This document shows, in pieces, positions 22,836-34,779 of a stretch of DNA of 64,000 nt. The DNA is from Petunia secreta (taxonomy: Eukaryota > Streptophyta > Magnoliopsida > Solanales > Solanaceae): assembly GCA_029990175.1 (NCBI GenBank), contig JARKIP010000035.1, forward strand, positions 40,376,001-40,440,000, in the 5' to 3' direction. The stretch's first letter is position 1. The number at the start of each line of letters is the position of its first letter. Below the pieces are notes generated by a model. It was not told the DNA's origin, did no database searches, and saw only the letters and a program-made list of their open reading frames with translations. Made by a program: the position numbers and the translations under genes.

Positions 22836-25800
22836 TATGCAATGTAATGCATATGAATGCAATATGATGCAATAATAACCCTTCACCGGCGCGGGACTCT
22901 CGTCGACAGCCGGGAAGTAGATGCCAACTCACAGCTAGAGTACCATGCTCAGATCCTCAATGCAATACCAACAATAGTACATAACATATAATATATAATG
23001 TAAATCCAAAGCTAAGGCATAATGAGTACTCCTATCGGCATCTACACACGTAAAGAACACGTGGTAGAAAATCCACGAGGCCAGGTGCCTCCAAAGAAAT
23101 GGATGTAAACACTTACCTCTTCCAAAAGTTAGCACTGCTAATCAACAACCGCTTTATCCTTTGGTTTCCTTGCCAAACGATCAAACTCTATTCAATAAGC
23201 AGAAAAATATATCAAATTAGGCTTAGGGCTTCATTCCTCACATCTTAAGGCAATCTGGTTAGGAACTTGATACCCACGCGACCGGACTGTGTGTCCAATG
23301 TCCAGCCTCTATGGGGGACTCCAAATCACACATAACATGATCACAATATAAGTATAAGCATGTATGAGGCATAAAACATGTGGCAACAATAGATATGGAC
23401 TCAAAGGAATGAGAAAAAAACTCTGGATAGAATTATAGACACAACCTACAACTCAGAATTTGTCCAACTCTTTGAATTTCCATAAAATTTTCGGCAGAGT
23501 TTCCCCTAAAACTAGATGATCCGCTAAAACAGAACCAGCACTATACTACACACAGGAATGCATACCCGGATAAACTGATAACATAAACATGTTAAATGGA
23601 TAACAAGATGAGACGGCTGGATGACATAACAAATCCGCTGATAGAATGTCTGGATAGCACCACTGTCCTACCTTTCGACCTAATTTTTAGAGTGTAGATA
23701 AAAGATATAGACTTCATTCTCTTCATGAAAGTTGTAGATATATGTCTTAGGATTCTGGGGATTCTTAAAGCGTCTTAATATCAATTTTTTACAAAAAGTT
23801 ATGATCAATATACTAACAGCTATTCAAAGATCACAATGATTTTCCAGATTTTGAAACGTTTTGTCTTGCTGATTTGGACGTCTTTCACCTTAGATTTTAG
23901 TACCTAATTAAGTATATACAAGGTTTCGTTGATACCATACAAGTTTTTCACAAGAAACACTAAGTTTAGAACTAAGAAAAGCTTCAAAAGCTAAAAGTTA
24001 CATGCCTTGCCAAAAGAAAGGTTTAGTCTTACATACCTTTGTTGCTTCTTGCTTCTAAACCTTGTTTCCCTTGAATTCAACACCTTCTAAAGCTTATACA
24101 AGCTATAATGTAGCATTTGGGTACTTTACTTAGCAATGAAGCAATTTTAAAACTCAAGCCATAGACGAAATTGAAGGTAGCATAACGTTACCTTAATCGC
24201 GTAGAGCATTTTGACGCAATTTGTCTTCAATTTAGAGTTAAGATTGACGTCCATCCTTCAAAATCATAAAATTTTTCTCAAAATTAAATTAGAGAAATGT
24301 TTATCTCTTTATCTTTCTAGAAATGACCAGATTATGAAGGAATTTTCCTTTTATACTTGAAACATTTCAGTTTTAGTCCTCTTTTACGCTCTTGTCCCTC
24401 TTTCTAGCCTGACTTCTGATGCTCATATCTTTTTATGTATAAGTTGTATAAACAAACCGTCAAAAGTGTTGGAAACTAAAATCTAACACCTTCAATTTGG
24501 TATATGATATGCCCCCAAAAGACCTCATATGACACACGAAATTAATTGCTGAAAAAGCTTCGTTACAAGGCAATTCCTTTGTCGGTTTTTCCGCAACTTA
24601 AATCCGATTTTTCCCAAACTTTATATTCAAAATATAAACATCATATATGGTCATATGAATTTAAACTCACTTAAATCACTCTTAACATGTCATTAGAAGG
24701 ATATACGTCACTTTGAACATACGGGGTGTAACAATCTTTCCCCGTTAGGAACATTCGTCCTCGAATGTTAATGAAGTACGTACAAGCATTAAGCAACGAT
24801 CTGTTACATAATTGTAGTAGTGAAGAGATGTGAAAGGTCAAATTATTTAAATTTCGACATTTTAGCGGAAACTAGACGAACAACCTCGAAATTCACTTTC
24901 GAAAAAGCACAAAAGTCACAATTAATCATACGAACCTAACGGCACTTTTGGATTTTGAATCGGAGCTCGTTCATTAAAACCGAGCGCGAAAATCTCTTTT
25001 TTGTATTTATCGAATAAAAACTGAAACCTTCTTCCGATGCCTACCAATCGAGGTCTGGTTTAGCTCAAATTTTACAGACAGGTCCTAATGGACATTACGA
25101 AGTTTTTTTATTTTTTTATTTTTTTAACATTATCGGCACACCAATCGGAGTCCTAACTTCTGAAACGACTAACCGAGGTCGTTTCATTCTCCTCCACTTA
25201 AACTCTCGTTCATCCTCGAACGAGCCTAAGTTTAAAGAAAATTCCGCACGGATAACAAAAAAACTATTACGACCTTCATAAGCTATTCCACAGACATTAT
25301 CTCATGATAGCAGAATCAGAATTATAACACGAACACCGAACTCTTGAAATAAAACATGTCTGGATAACATGATAAAATCATTGCCCAATTTATTCGGACT
25401 AATCTGACCCTTTCTCGATCATGAGAGAAGAGTTCTATATTTTCGAAATGAAGATACACGCAACTCTTGATGGGTTAACATGATTCCACCAACGAATCAC
25501 CTCGTCAATATACTTTCGATATAGAACAGGTCGATGAAACAAAGAATTAGCTTACGCTTCAGCAACGCCTTAGAGATTTAATATTATGATTCGACATCAA
25601 TTGGAGGAAGACTCCTCCACTTAGAGCATAAACTCATACAAATAATTTGAATAGAAATATTCATCCTCGCACAACCTGCTGGATTAAGGAAGACTTAGCT
25701 GAGTAGAGAACGCAGCTCAGACCTGAGCTACCAAATTACTCTCTCGAGTTGCAAAACAGCTGCAACTCCTGAGTTCAAAACTCCATACATTTTCTATAAG

Positions 25801-26649
25801 CACCACCGCCTGATGAATCAAATCAAATGTCAAATGACGCCTCTCATTACCCTTAGTAGCCTTGAAAAACAACAATGTGCTTATCCGGCCACCTTGACAC
25901 GCACTCTGGTTCAACACAGGGAACATCACAAGAGGCTACTGACCGCCTAAGCTCACCAGTGTTGGACGAAGAAGAAATGGCAACAGACTGAGGATATAAA
26001 TAATTAGAGCTTTAAGAAGCTCTTCTTCTTATTTATTTTGCTACCAGAGCTAGACTACTTACGAGTCAGGCTAACCGAAGAATCGCAATTGAAGAAATAG
26101 ATATTAAATAAGCTTTATGGAACAAAATGTATTTCAATTTAACCTTCTCATAAGAAGAAACTCCAACAATTTATCAGTAAACTATTTTAAAACTGAGAGA
26201 AGATCATGGAATGACATGACTCTACTAGCATCTTGAACCAAGAGGATACACGTAGATCGAGTATCACTTACAAATCACTTTACACCAGAAGAAAGATATC
26301 ACTTTCGGATTGTGATGAATAAGAATCCCATCATCTTACCGATACTGAGTTCTAAAAAGAGATAGACTGAGTTGACATTATAACATAATGAGGCACAACA
26401 AGATGCCAAGCAAACAATACCGATACCTACTCACAAATTTCTCACATTTAAACCGCATAAACTCGTAGGGTCTCAGAAATTCCCTGAATAAATAATACTA
26501 GAAGCTCACCCCTCTACCACAATCGATTCTTAATAGAAACAATATCCAAGGAAGCCATGGAAACATAGTAAGATAAACGAAGTTCAGACCGATCGGAAGA
26601 ATCATATCTTACTCACATATAATGGAAGAAGAATTACATGGGTGTACTA

Positions 26650-27445
26650 CATCGGATGCCTCAGCATCCTGCCAGACTAGCAGTTCATAGAATTGCCTCT
26701 GCAGCTGAGCTGAACCACTACCCTGATAATCACCTTCTGAAGAACCACTGCTACCACGCTCTCAACCTCTACTGCACGGTGGAATTTCTTTTGCTGATTG
26801 AGATCTAAATGAAATCCCCTGCGACTGCGCAAATGCCTGATGATGAGAGAAAAGACGACTGCCTACTTGTCGGAGTAAGGGAAAACTCCTCAAAGGATAA
26901 TCAGACTCACGATGATGATAACACATTTTTCAGTGAAAATGGAAGCTGGACAGATTGTTGATGGCTATAAAGAGAAAACTGGGTCTGATCTTGACGAACT
27001 ACTGGGGCACTCTGAGAATCACGTGACACAAGCTGAGATAACCATGAAGGTGATCTCCAAAAATAATCAGAACTCTTACCTCTAAATGAGGTACCATGGT
27101 TACCCACTAGGGTCACGGGATCTCTTGTTCTTCCCGCTCTAACTCTTCCCCCTCTAACTTATGGTATGCCTAATACTTCTGAGCAATATTAACAACAACA
27201 TCAAATGAAGTCTCAACCTCAATTTCTCAACCCATATGGGATCTCAAGGAAGGAGAAAGGTCACCAAAAAATCTTTGAACATTCTCGAAAGGCTCATGGA
27301 CTAGTTCTAATGCATATTCAGCCATTCTATACAATTCAATCTCATATTCTGAAACCAATAGGCTAACCGACAGGCTACCCTGTCTAATCCACTCAAACCG
27401 GCAACACTTTTCATCTCGCTCACTTGTTGAAAGGAACTTTTTCAT
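26650..27445 (-). pseudogene. gag: Degraded Gag of element E
   Basis: 27227-27445 contains KFLSTSERDEKCCRFEWIRQ, then SEYEIELYRMAEYALELV and a RFFGDLSPSLR-like run, the usual Gag core order of chromoviruses. The linker at 26907-27116 is Gln/Ser-rich. No intact zinc knuckle is seen. Confidence 0.7.
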
Positions 27446-28262
27446 AAATCTAGATAAAAAACCAAACCAAGTTAGCTAATAAAATAGCGGCCCACCAATT
27501 CAAGGCTGGACCCTGAAACTGGAAAGAAGAATAATCGACACCATACCGCTCGATATAATTAAGAGCCTAAAGGATACGCTGACATCATTTTATTTTAAAA
27601 AGAATCACGAGGTTTATCTGATGCATTGCTTTAGAATATCGGAAGGTTCAACCGCGTAAAATAATGCAACCTCTTTGGGCACCCGGATTGAACTGTTACC
27701 TCGGCTAGCTAACCAGCCAGAACAATTGGTGGCGCAATACATACTGCCTTTCGAACATAATTTACTGCAGTAGCATTAAGAACTAGAACAGGAGCTCCCT
27801 GAGACCAAACGTCTGCACCTGCGGCAACCTAATAGGCTACCCATCGAGTAATAGGTTCTTACGATATCTGCGTCCCCAAAATTCTCGTAAAAGCACCGTA
27901 GAGAGCAAAGGGAACAAAAAGGCCCATCTCCCTTGCCCATCACAAGTTCATACCGCTAGGACCTCCGTAACTAGATCATCAACACAATAAAAAACTCTCG
28001 GGACTTCGTCAGTGCTAGCCCCAGGCTAGACTGCTTCGGCTTGAACTCATATTGTTTGCTGATTTATCGCACGAGGGTTCACAATCACCACGAACGAATT
28101 ATTGAAATACTTTTGCATCCAAGACCGACGCACGATCAGAAAAGAAGGAAGTGAAACTTCCTAAATGCCATCATAGCCTCTCGTAGATAAGTACGGACGT
28201 CTACGTACCCATCAGCGAGACTCTACTAAACACTGTCCTAGTCTGGATAGACTCTAAATTGG

Positions 28263-28274
28263 GCTCTGATACCA
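28263..28274 (-). other. Element E primer binding site (tRNA-iMet)
   Basis: TGGTATCAGAGC on the minus strand is two bases from the right LTR. Confidence 0.95.
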
Positions 28275-28276
28275 AC

Positions 28277-31200
28277 TGACACGACCCGGAATCTGGTTAG
28301 GCCATGCGGGCACCCGACATCCTCCCCTAGACCCGTCGGGCGAACCCCTACTAATTAAATTAGGAAAATAAATATAATTCAATTTATAAATAATAACAAG
28401 ACTCAGAAAAAGTACAAACATAATGTTACCTGTACGCTGTAAAAAAAAGAAATTACAGCTGACTACCCACATAATAGGTTTAGGGCTATCCAGAATAGAC
28501 ATCTAAGAGTACAAAAGAACACAGATACCTCCTGAAGGGAGCAAAATGCAGCTGAAATAATAAACAGTAAACTGGTGGCCATCCGGAATAAAAGTTGGCT
28601 CACCCTGACAGCTGAAGTCGTCTTCGCTCCATTACAACGTGGCGAACTCAATCCTAGAGCGAACCTGCTGAAACTAAATAGATAGACAAGAAACAAACAA
28701 CAAACAAAGGTGAGTCAAAAGGACTCAATAAGTGGGGCAGACTAGCCACCTCAAAGAATAAGATAGCTAGCCAGGGAGGAGAAACAGATAAACAAAATTC
28801 ATTTTATTTAAATTATAAAAAGGCAGAGCGAGATAATAACTAGAAACACGTATGGAATGGCAAACTCATCAACAACCAGGAATGTAAGATAACCAAAACA
28901 TATAGGTATCCCGAACACATCAACAATAAGAAATACATCCTGTTGCGGCGTGCAACCCGATCCATATATTCATCTTGTTGCAGCGTGCAACCCGATCCAT
29001 TAATTTATACCGTTGCGGTGTGCAACCCGATCCATATATTGACACCGTTGCGGTGTGCAACCCGATTCCCGCAACACAGAATACGAGCCAGAAATATATA
29101 GGCAAATAAGCAATACACGTAGAAGCAGAACAGTAGTTATACACCACAAGTCTACCCAATGGTATGAAATGAAGTAAAATGAGATGAAATGAAATGAAAT
29201 GAAATATGATGCAAAGGTTCGCATGTGTCAAATGAATGGAGCGGAATCCTCCTGCTCCGAGGGCGGAATCCTCCTACCCTCAATATGGTGCAATGGAGCA
29301 GAATCCTCCTGCTCTGAGGGCGGAATCCTCCTACCATCAATATGATGCAGTGGAGCGAAATCCTCCTGCTCCAAGGGCGGAATCCTCCTACCCTCAATAT
29401 GATGCAATGGAGCGAAATCCTCCTGCTCCGATATGATATGCAATGTAATGCATATGAATGCAATATGATGCAATAATAACCCTTCACCGGCGCGGGACTC
29501 TTGTCGATAGCCGGGAAGTAGATGCCAACTCACAGCCAGAGTACCATGCTCAGATCCTCAATGCAATACCAACAATAGTACATAACATGTAATATATAAT
29601 GTAAATCCAAAGCTAAGGCGTAATGAGTACGCCTATCGGCAGCTACACACGTAAGGAACACGTGTTAGAAAATCCACGAGGCCAGGTGCCTCCAAAAAAA
29701 TGGATGTAAACACTTACCTCTTCCAAAAGTTAGCACTGGTAATCAACATCCGCTTTATCCTTTGGTTTCCATGCCAAACGATCCAACTCTATTCAATAAG
29801 CAGAAGAATATATCAAATTAGGCTAAGGGCTTCATTCCTCACATCTTAGGGCAATCCGGTTAGGAACCTGATACCCACGCGACCGTTCTGTGTGTCCAAT
29901 GTCCAGCCTCTATGGGGGACTCCAAATCACACATAACATGATCACAATATAAGTATAAGCATGTATGAGGCATAACACATGTGGCAACAATAGATATGGA
30001 CTCAAAGGAATGAGAAGAAAACCCTGGATAGAATTATAGACACAACGTAGAACTCAGAAGTTGTCCAACTCTTTGAATTTCCAAAAAACTTTCGACAGAG
30101 TTCCCCTAAAACTGGATGATCCACAAAAACAGAACCGGCACTATACTACACACGGGAATGGATACCAAGATAAACTGATAACATAAACATGTTAAATGGA
30201 TAACAAGATGAGGCGGCTGGATGACATAACAAATCCACTGATAGAATGTCTGGACAGCACCACTGTCCTACCTTTCGGCCTAAGTTTAGAGTGTAGATTA
30301 AAGATATAGACTTCATGGTCTTCATGAAAGTTTTAGATATATGTCTTAGGATTCTGGGGATTCTTAAAGCATCTTAATATCAATTTTTTACAAGAAGTTA
30401 TGATCAATATACTAACAGCTATTCAAAGACCACAATGATTTTCCAGATTTTGAAACGTTTTGTCTTGCTGATTCGGATGTCTTTCACCTTAGATTTTAGT
30501 ACTTAATTAAGTATATACAAGGTTTCGTTGATACCATACAAGTTCCTCACAAGAAACACTAAGTTTAGAACTAAGAAAAGCTTCAAAAGCTAAAAGATAC
30601 ATGCCTTGCCAAAAGAAAGGTTTAGTTTTACATACCTTTAATGCTTCTTGCTTCTAAACCTTGTTTCCCTTGAATTTAACACCTTCTAAAGCTTATACAA
30701 GCTATAATATAGCATTTGGGTACTTTACTTAGCCATGAAGTAATTTTAAAACTCAAGCTATAGACGAAATTGAAGGTAGCATAACGTTACCTTAATCGCG
30801 TAGAGCATTTTGACGCAAATTGTCTTCAATTTCGAGTTAAGATTGACGTCCATCCTTCGAAATCATAAAATTTTTCTCAAAACTAAATGAGAGAGCTGTT
30901 TATCTCTTTATCTTTCTGGAAATGACGAGATTATGAAGGAATTTTCCTTTTATACTTGAAACATTTCAGTTTTAGTCCTCTTTTACGTTTATGTCCCTCT
31001 TTCTAGCCTGACTTCTGATGCTCATATCTTTTTATGTATAAGTTGTATGAACAAACCGTCAAAAGTGTTGGAAACTAAACTCCAAGACCTTCAATATGAT
31101 ATATGATATGTCCCCAAAAGACCTCATTTAACACGCGAAATTAATTGCTGAAAAAGCTTCGTTACAAGGCAATTCATTTGTCGGTTTTTCCGCAACTTAA

Positions 31201-31335
31201 GTCCGATTTTTCCCAAACTTTATATTCAAAATATAAACATCATATATGGTAATATTATGACCTTAAACTCACTTAAATCATTATTAACATGTCATTAAAA
31301 GGATATACGTCACTTTGGACATACGGGGTGTAACA
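28277..31335 (-). repeat. Element E right LTR (5' LTR)
   Basis: 3,059 bases run TGACACGACCC..GGGTGTAACA. It has one unit fewer in the first tandem array than the left copy, and keeps the 28 bases deleted from the left copy. Confidence 0.95.
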
Positions 31336-31340
31336 CCAAA

Positions 31341-32220
31341 CTTCTGGAGAGATTATTTTACCGGGAAGTAGACATGGAAATATCTACAAGGTAGATCTAC
31401 TGACACATTCTGATGGAAGCATGAGTTGTCTAGATTTGGTCATGCTAATCTTTCACAATTAAACAAGCTTGTTTCCAAGGATTTAGTGATAGGTCTTCCT
31501 AACATCAAGTTCAAGGATGAAAAAGTATGTGAAGCTTGTGCCAGGGGGAAGTAGGTAAAATCTTCCTTTAAACCAAAGAAATTAGAACTGGTCCATATGG
31601 ATCATTGTGGACCAATGAGAACAATGAGCCGTGGAGGTAAGAAGTATGTTATTGTATTAGTTGATGATTATTCCAGATTAACATGGACTATATTTCTTAC
31701 ATCTAAGGAAGAAGCTTTTAATGCATTTTGTATTTTTGCTAAGAAAGCTCAAAGGACTCTATATACTCATATTATTGCCATTAGGTCAGATCATGGAACT
31801 GAATTTGAAAATCATATTTTTCCAATTTTTGTAATGAAAATGGCATTAATCACAATTTCTCCTCATCTAGAACTCCACAACAAAATGGAGTAGTTGAAAG
31901 AAAAAATAGGACCTTAGAGGAAATGGCTAGGACTATGCTAATATCTGGTAATCTTCCATAAAGCTTTTGGGCTGAGGCTATTAACACTGCATGCTATATA
32001 ATCAATAGATGTATGACAAGACCATTGATAGAGAAGACACCATATGAGTTACTTAAAGGAAGAAAACCAAATATTTCACACCTTAGGGCCTTTGGTTGCA
32101 AATGTTTCAAACATAACAATGGAAAGGATGCCTTAGTAAAATTTTATCCTAGAAGTGATGAGGGAATCTTTGTTGGTTATTCTTCAAATAGTAAATCCTA
32201 TAGTCTTTAACAAGAAAACA
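31341..32220 (+). pseudogene. Copia integrase (with upstream zinc-binding region), broken
   Basis: The zinc-binding part reads FGHANLSQLNKL and VCEACARGK and is followed by a TAG where the family has Gln. The core has HMDHCGPM, LVDDYSRLTW, RSDHGTEFEN and, in another frame after a shift near 31875, ERKNRTLEEMARTM. The third Asp/Glu residue is therefore present but out of frame. The C-terminal part has LRAFGCKCF and GIFVGYS. Confidence 0.9.
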
Positions 32221-32639
32221 TTGAAAATTTAAGAAAGCATGCATGTTAAATTTCATGAAACTGATAGTTTGACTCAAGAACAAGTATAGGAAGATGAAGA
32301 GATTAGAATGCTGAAACATGGTGAAACTGTTCCTCAACAAATGCAGGCATTGGATGGGAATGTTGTAAGAAGTGAATTGCAAAGAACTATTCCTCAGGAT
32401 ATAACTGAGAAAAGTAGCACAGAAACATGAAGAACAAATGATAGATCCACCTCACAAACCTGCAGTGCTACTACATCAGGAACTGTTCCTCTGCAAGGAA
32501 CTTCTGGAGATGGTTTGGTGCTCAAACCTTACAAGTATCAAGGTTCACATCCTGTGGATAAGATAATCTCAGACAAGGCTACTAGAATTCAAACTAGATC
32601 AGCAATAAAAAATCACAATTTTTGTGCATTTAGGCCTTC

Positions 32640-34170
32640 TTGTCCCTTGTTGAATCAAAAAATGTGAAAGAGGCACTGAAGGATGCAGATTGGATCAATG
32701 CCATGCAGGAGGAGTTGAATCAATTCCAAAGAAGTCAAATTTGGCATCTGGAACCCAAGCTAAGGAACAGATCCATTATAGGAACAAAATGGGTTTTCAG
32801 GAACAAACTTGATGAGGATGGTATGGTAACCAGGAATAAGGATAGATTAGTTGTTTAGGGGTATAGCCAAGAGGAGGGCATTGACTATGATGAGACTTTT
32901 GCTCCAGTTGTAAGATTGGAAGCAATAAGACTTCTTATAGTCTTTGCTACATATATGGAATTTACTCTACATCACATGGATGTTAAGAGTGCATTTCTGA
33001 ATGGCTGCTTAAAGAAAGAAGTTTATGTCAAACAACCTTCAGGTTTTGAGAATGAATAGTTTCCTGAGCATGTGTACAAGTTAGACAAGGCCTTATATGG
33101 ACTCAAACAGGCACCAAGAGCTTGGTATGAACGTCTATCGAAATTCCTACTTCAGCATGGATATAAAAAAGGTAAAATTGATAGCATACTATTTTTGAAA
33201 GAAAAAGGTAAGCATCTCCTAATTGTTAAAATTTATGTAGATAATATAATCTTTGGTGCTACTTGTGAAAATCTAAGTAAGAAATTCGCAAATTTGATGG
33301 GGAGTGAGTTTGAGATGAGCATGATGGATGAACTCAATTTCTTTTTGGATCTACAAATCAAGAAAACTTCAAATGGAACTATGATCCATCAACAAAAATA
33401 TGTTAAGGAGCTACTTAAAAGGTTTGAAATGGATAATGCTAAGGAAATTAATACACCCATTGCAATGGCAAAAAAATTGGATCTTCATGAACATGGAATT
33501 TCAATTGATCAAAAATTGTATAAGGGCATGATTAGTCCCTTGCTTTACTTAACTGCTAGTAGACCTAGCATTTTGTTTAGTGTTGGTTTATGTGCTAGGT
33601 TTCAGTCAGATCGTAAGGAATCTCATTTGAAAGCTGTTAAAAGAATATTGAGATACTTGAAAGGAATAAGTTCTTTGGGAGTTTGGTATCCAAAAGGTGG
33701 TAATTTTAATCTTATTGGGTATACTAATGCTAACTATGCAGGTTTCTTTGTTGATAGAAAGAGTACCTCAGATATGGCACACTTTCTTAGTGAGTGTTTG
33801 GTTTCTTGGGGAACCATGAAACAAAATTCAGTGGCACTTTCCACTGCAGAGGCTGGGTATGTGGCAGCTGCCTCATGTTATTCACAATTGTTTTGGATCA
33901 AACAACAATTTTAAAAAAATTTTGTGTTGATGTAGGAACTGTTCCTATCTATTATGATAACACTAGTGCTATAAACATGACAAAAAATCCAGTGCATCAC
34001 AAAAGGACTAAACACATTGACATAAGACACCATTTTTTGAGAGACAATTATGAAAAAGGGTTGATTACTATAGCCTTTTTTCCCACTGAAAAAACAGATT
34101 GATAACATTTTTACAAAGGCCTTAAGATGGAGATCATTTTGAAAGGAACATGTTAGAATTAGGGATGATT
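32640..34170 (+). pseudogene. Copia RT and RNase H, broken
   Basis: One frame runs 32640-33914 with TAG stops at 32856-32858 and 33057-33059. The motifs are WVFRNKLDEDG, DVKSAFLNG, LYGLKQAPRAWYERL and IYVDNIIFG. The last has Asn in place of the second catalytic Asp, so RT is inactive regardless of the stops. RNase H has ALSTAEAGYVAAASC. A frameshift at 33914 puts the last part (DNTSAINMTKNPVHH..KHIDIRHHFLRD) in a different frame. Confidence 0.9.
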
Positions 34171-34779
34171 AAATTCACCTAAACCTACTTATGCTTTACT
34201 TTAAAATTGGCTAGAAAATTTTGTTTAAAATTTGAATTTTATCAAAGTTAATTTGAAATTTTCAGTTCAGTTTCATACTTAATTGTATACTCATATGCCA
34301 TGATTTCTCCTCAAGTTTGCTAAAATTTAATGATGTTACCCTTATGTTCTTAGAATTTCAGATTGACCAAATTTGATTAAATTGGGATGGACACTATTTG
34401 GTGATAATATTCAGGTATGTACTCTTTGTTATTCAATTATATTAGAAGTTAAGGACTATAGGTAACTTGAATTTAGGATATGTCCCACTAGGAAAGTTTG
34501 ATCATATCCGTTCTGCATAAGAGTCCCATCGAAAGAACCAGTTCCCAATCCCATCTCTCAAATCATAACGGCTCTATTCTGGGAGACTTCCAAGACTCCT
34601 TTAACATTTGAAACTCCATCAACGAGGTAAGTGTATCCGTTTTACACTCAAACTCCACTACCTAATTCACTCTATATAAACTCCCACACTCATCCATTAT
34701 TTTTTCACTTTGCTCTACTCAAAATTCTCTAAAATTTCAGAAAAAATAGTGACTTATCTCTTAAGACGCATACTTGCCA
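34171..34779 (+). other. Copia spacer between pol and the extra ORF
   Basis: About 600 bases of AT-rich sequence carry no credible frame. This could contain a splice acceptor for a subgenomic mRNA, but I cannot identify one. Confidence 0.4.

Larger units (their letters stand above)
21677..24733 (-). repeat. Element E left LTR (3' LTR)
   Basis: 3,057 bases run TGACACGAACC..GGGTGTAACA. It contains two tandem-repeat arrays. It lacks about 28 bases (CACCCGACATCCTCCC and following) that the right copy has near 28312, a deletion between short CGGGC repeats. The promoter is on the minus strand, with TATAAAAG near 24347-24354. Confidence 0.95.
24734..28276 (-). other. Element E internal region
   Basis: This region is mostly unrecognisable. 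24880-25170 is similar, read on the minus strand, to the U3 start of LTR H (about 54560-54850). 25170-26640 shows nothing I can identify. 26650-27450 holds degraded Gag. 27450-28262 has no frame. There is no RT, RNase H or integrase motif. Confidence 0.6.
21677..31335 (-). mobile_element. Element E: long-LTR gypsy element with degraded Gag only
   Basis: The direct repeats 21677-24733 and 28277-31335 have TG..CA ends and a perfect CCAAA duplication. The right repeat is followed on its left by an initiator-Met primer site. The left internal edge, read on the minus strand, contains ATTCGAGGACGAATG and CGGGGAAAG before TGTTACACC. That is the polypurine-side signature of Del/Tekay-like chromoviruses. 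The internal region is only 3.54 kb and shows a Gag-like scrap but no RT, RNase H or integrase. The LTRs differ at about 4% over 335 bases, making it the youngest dated insertion here. Confidence 0.9.

Noticed and set aside
29236..29436. ORF with repeated NPPAPRAESSYPQYDAM-like units
   Set aside because: It looks like a repeat protein but is only the LTR array in one frame; the partner LTR has the same accidental frame.
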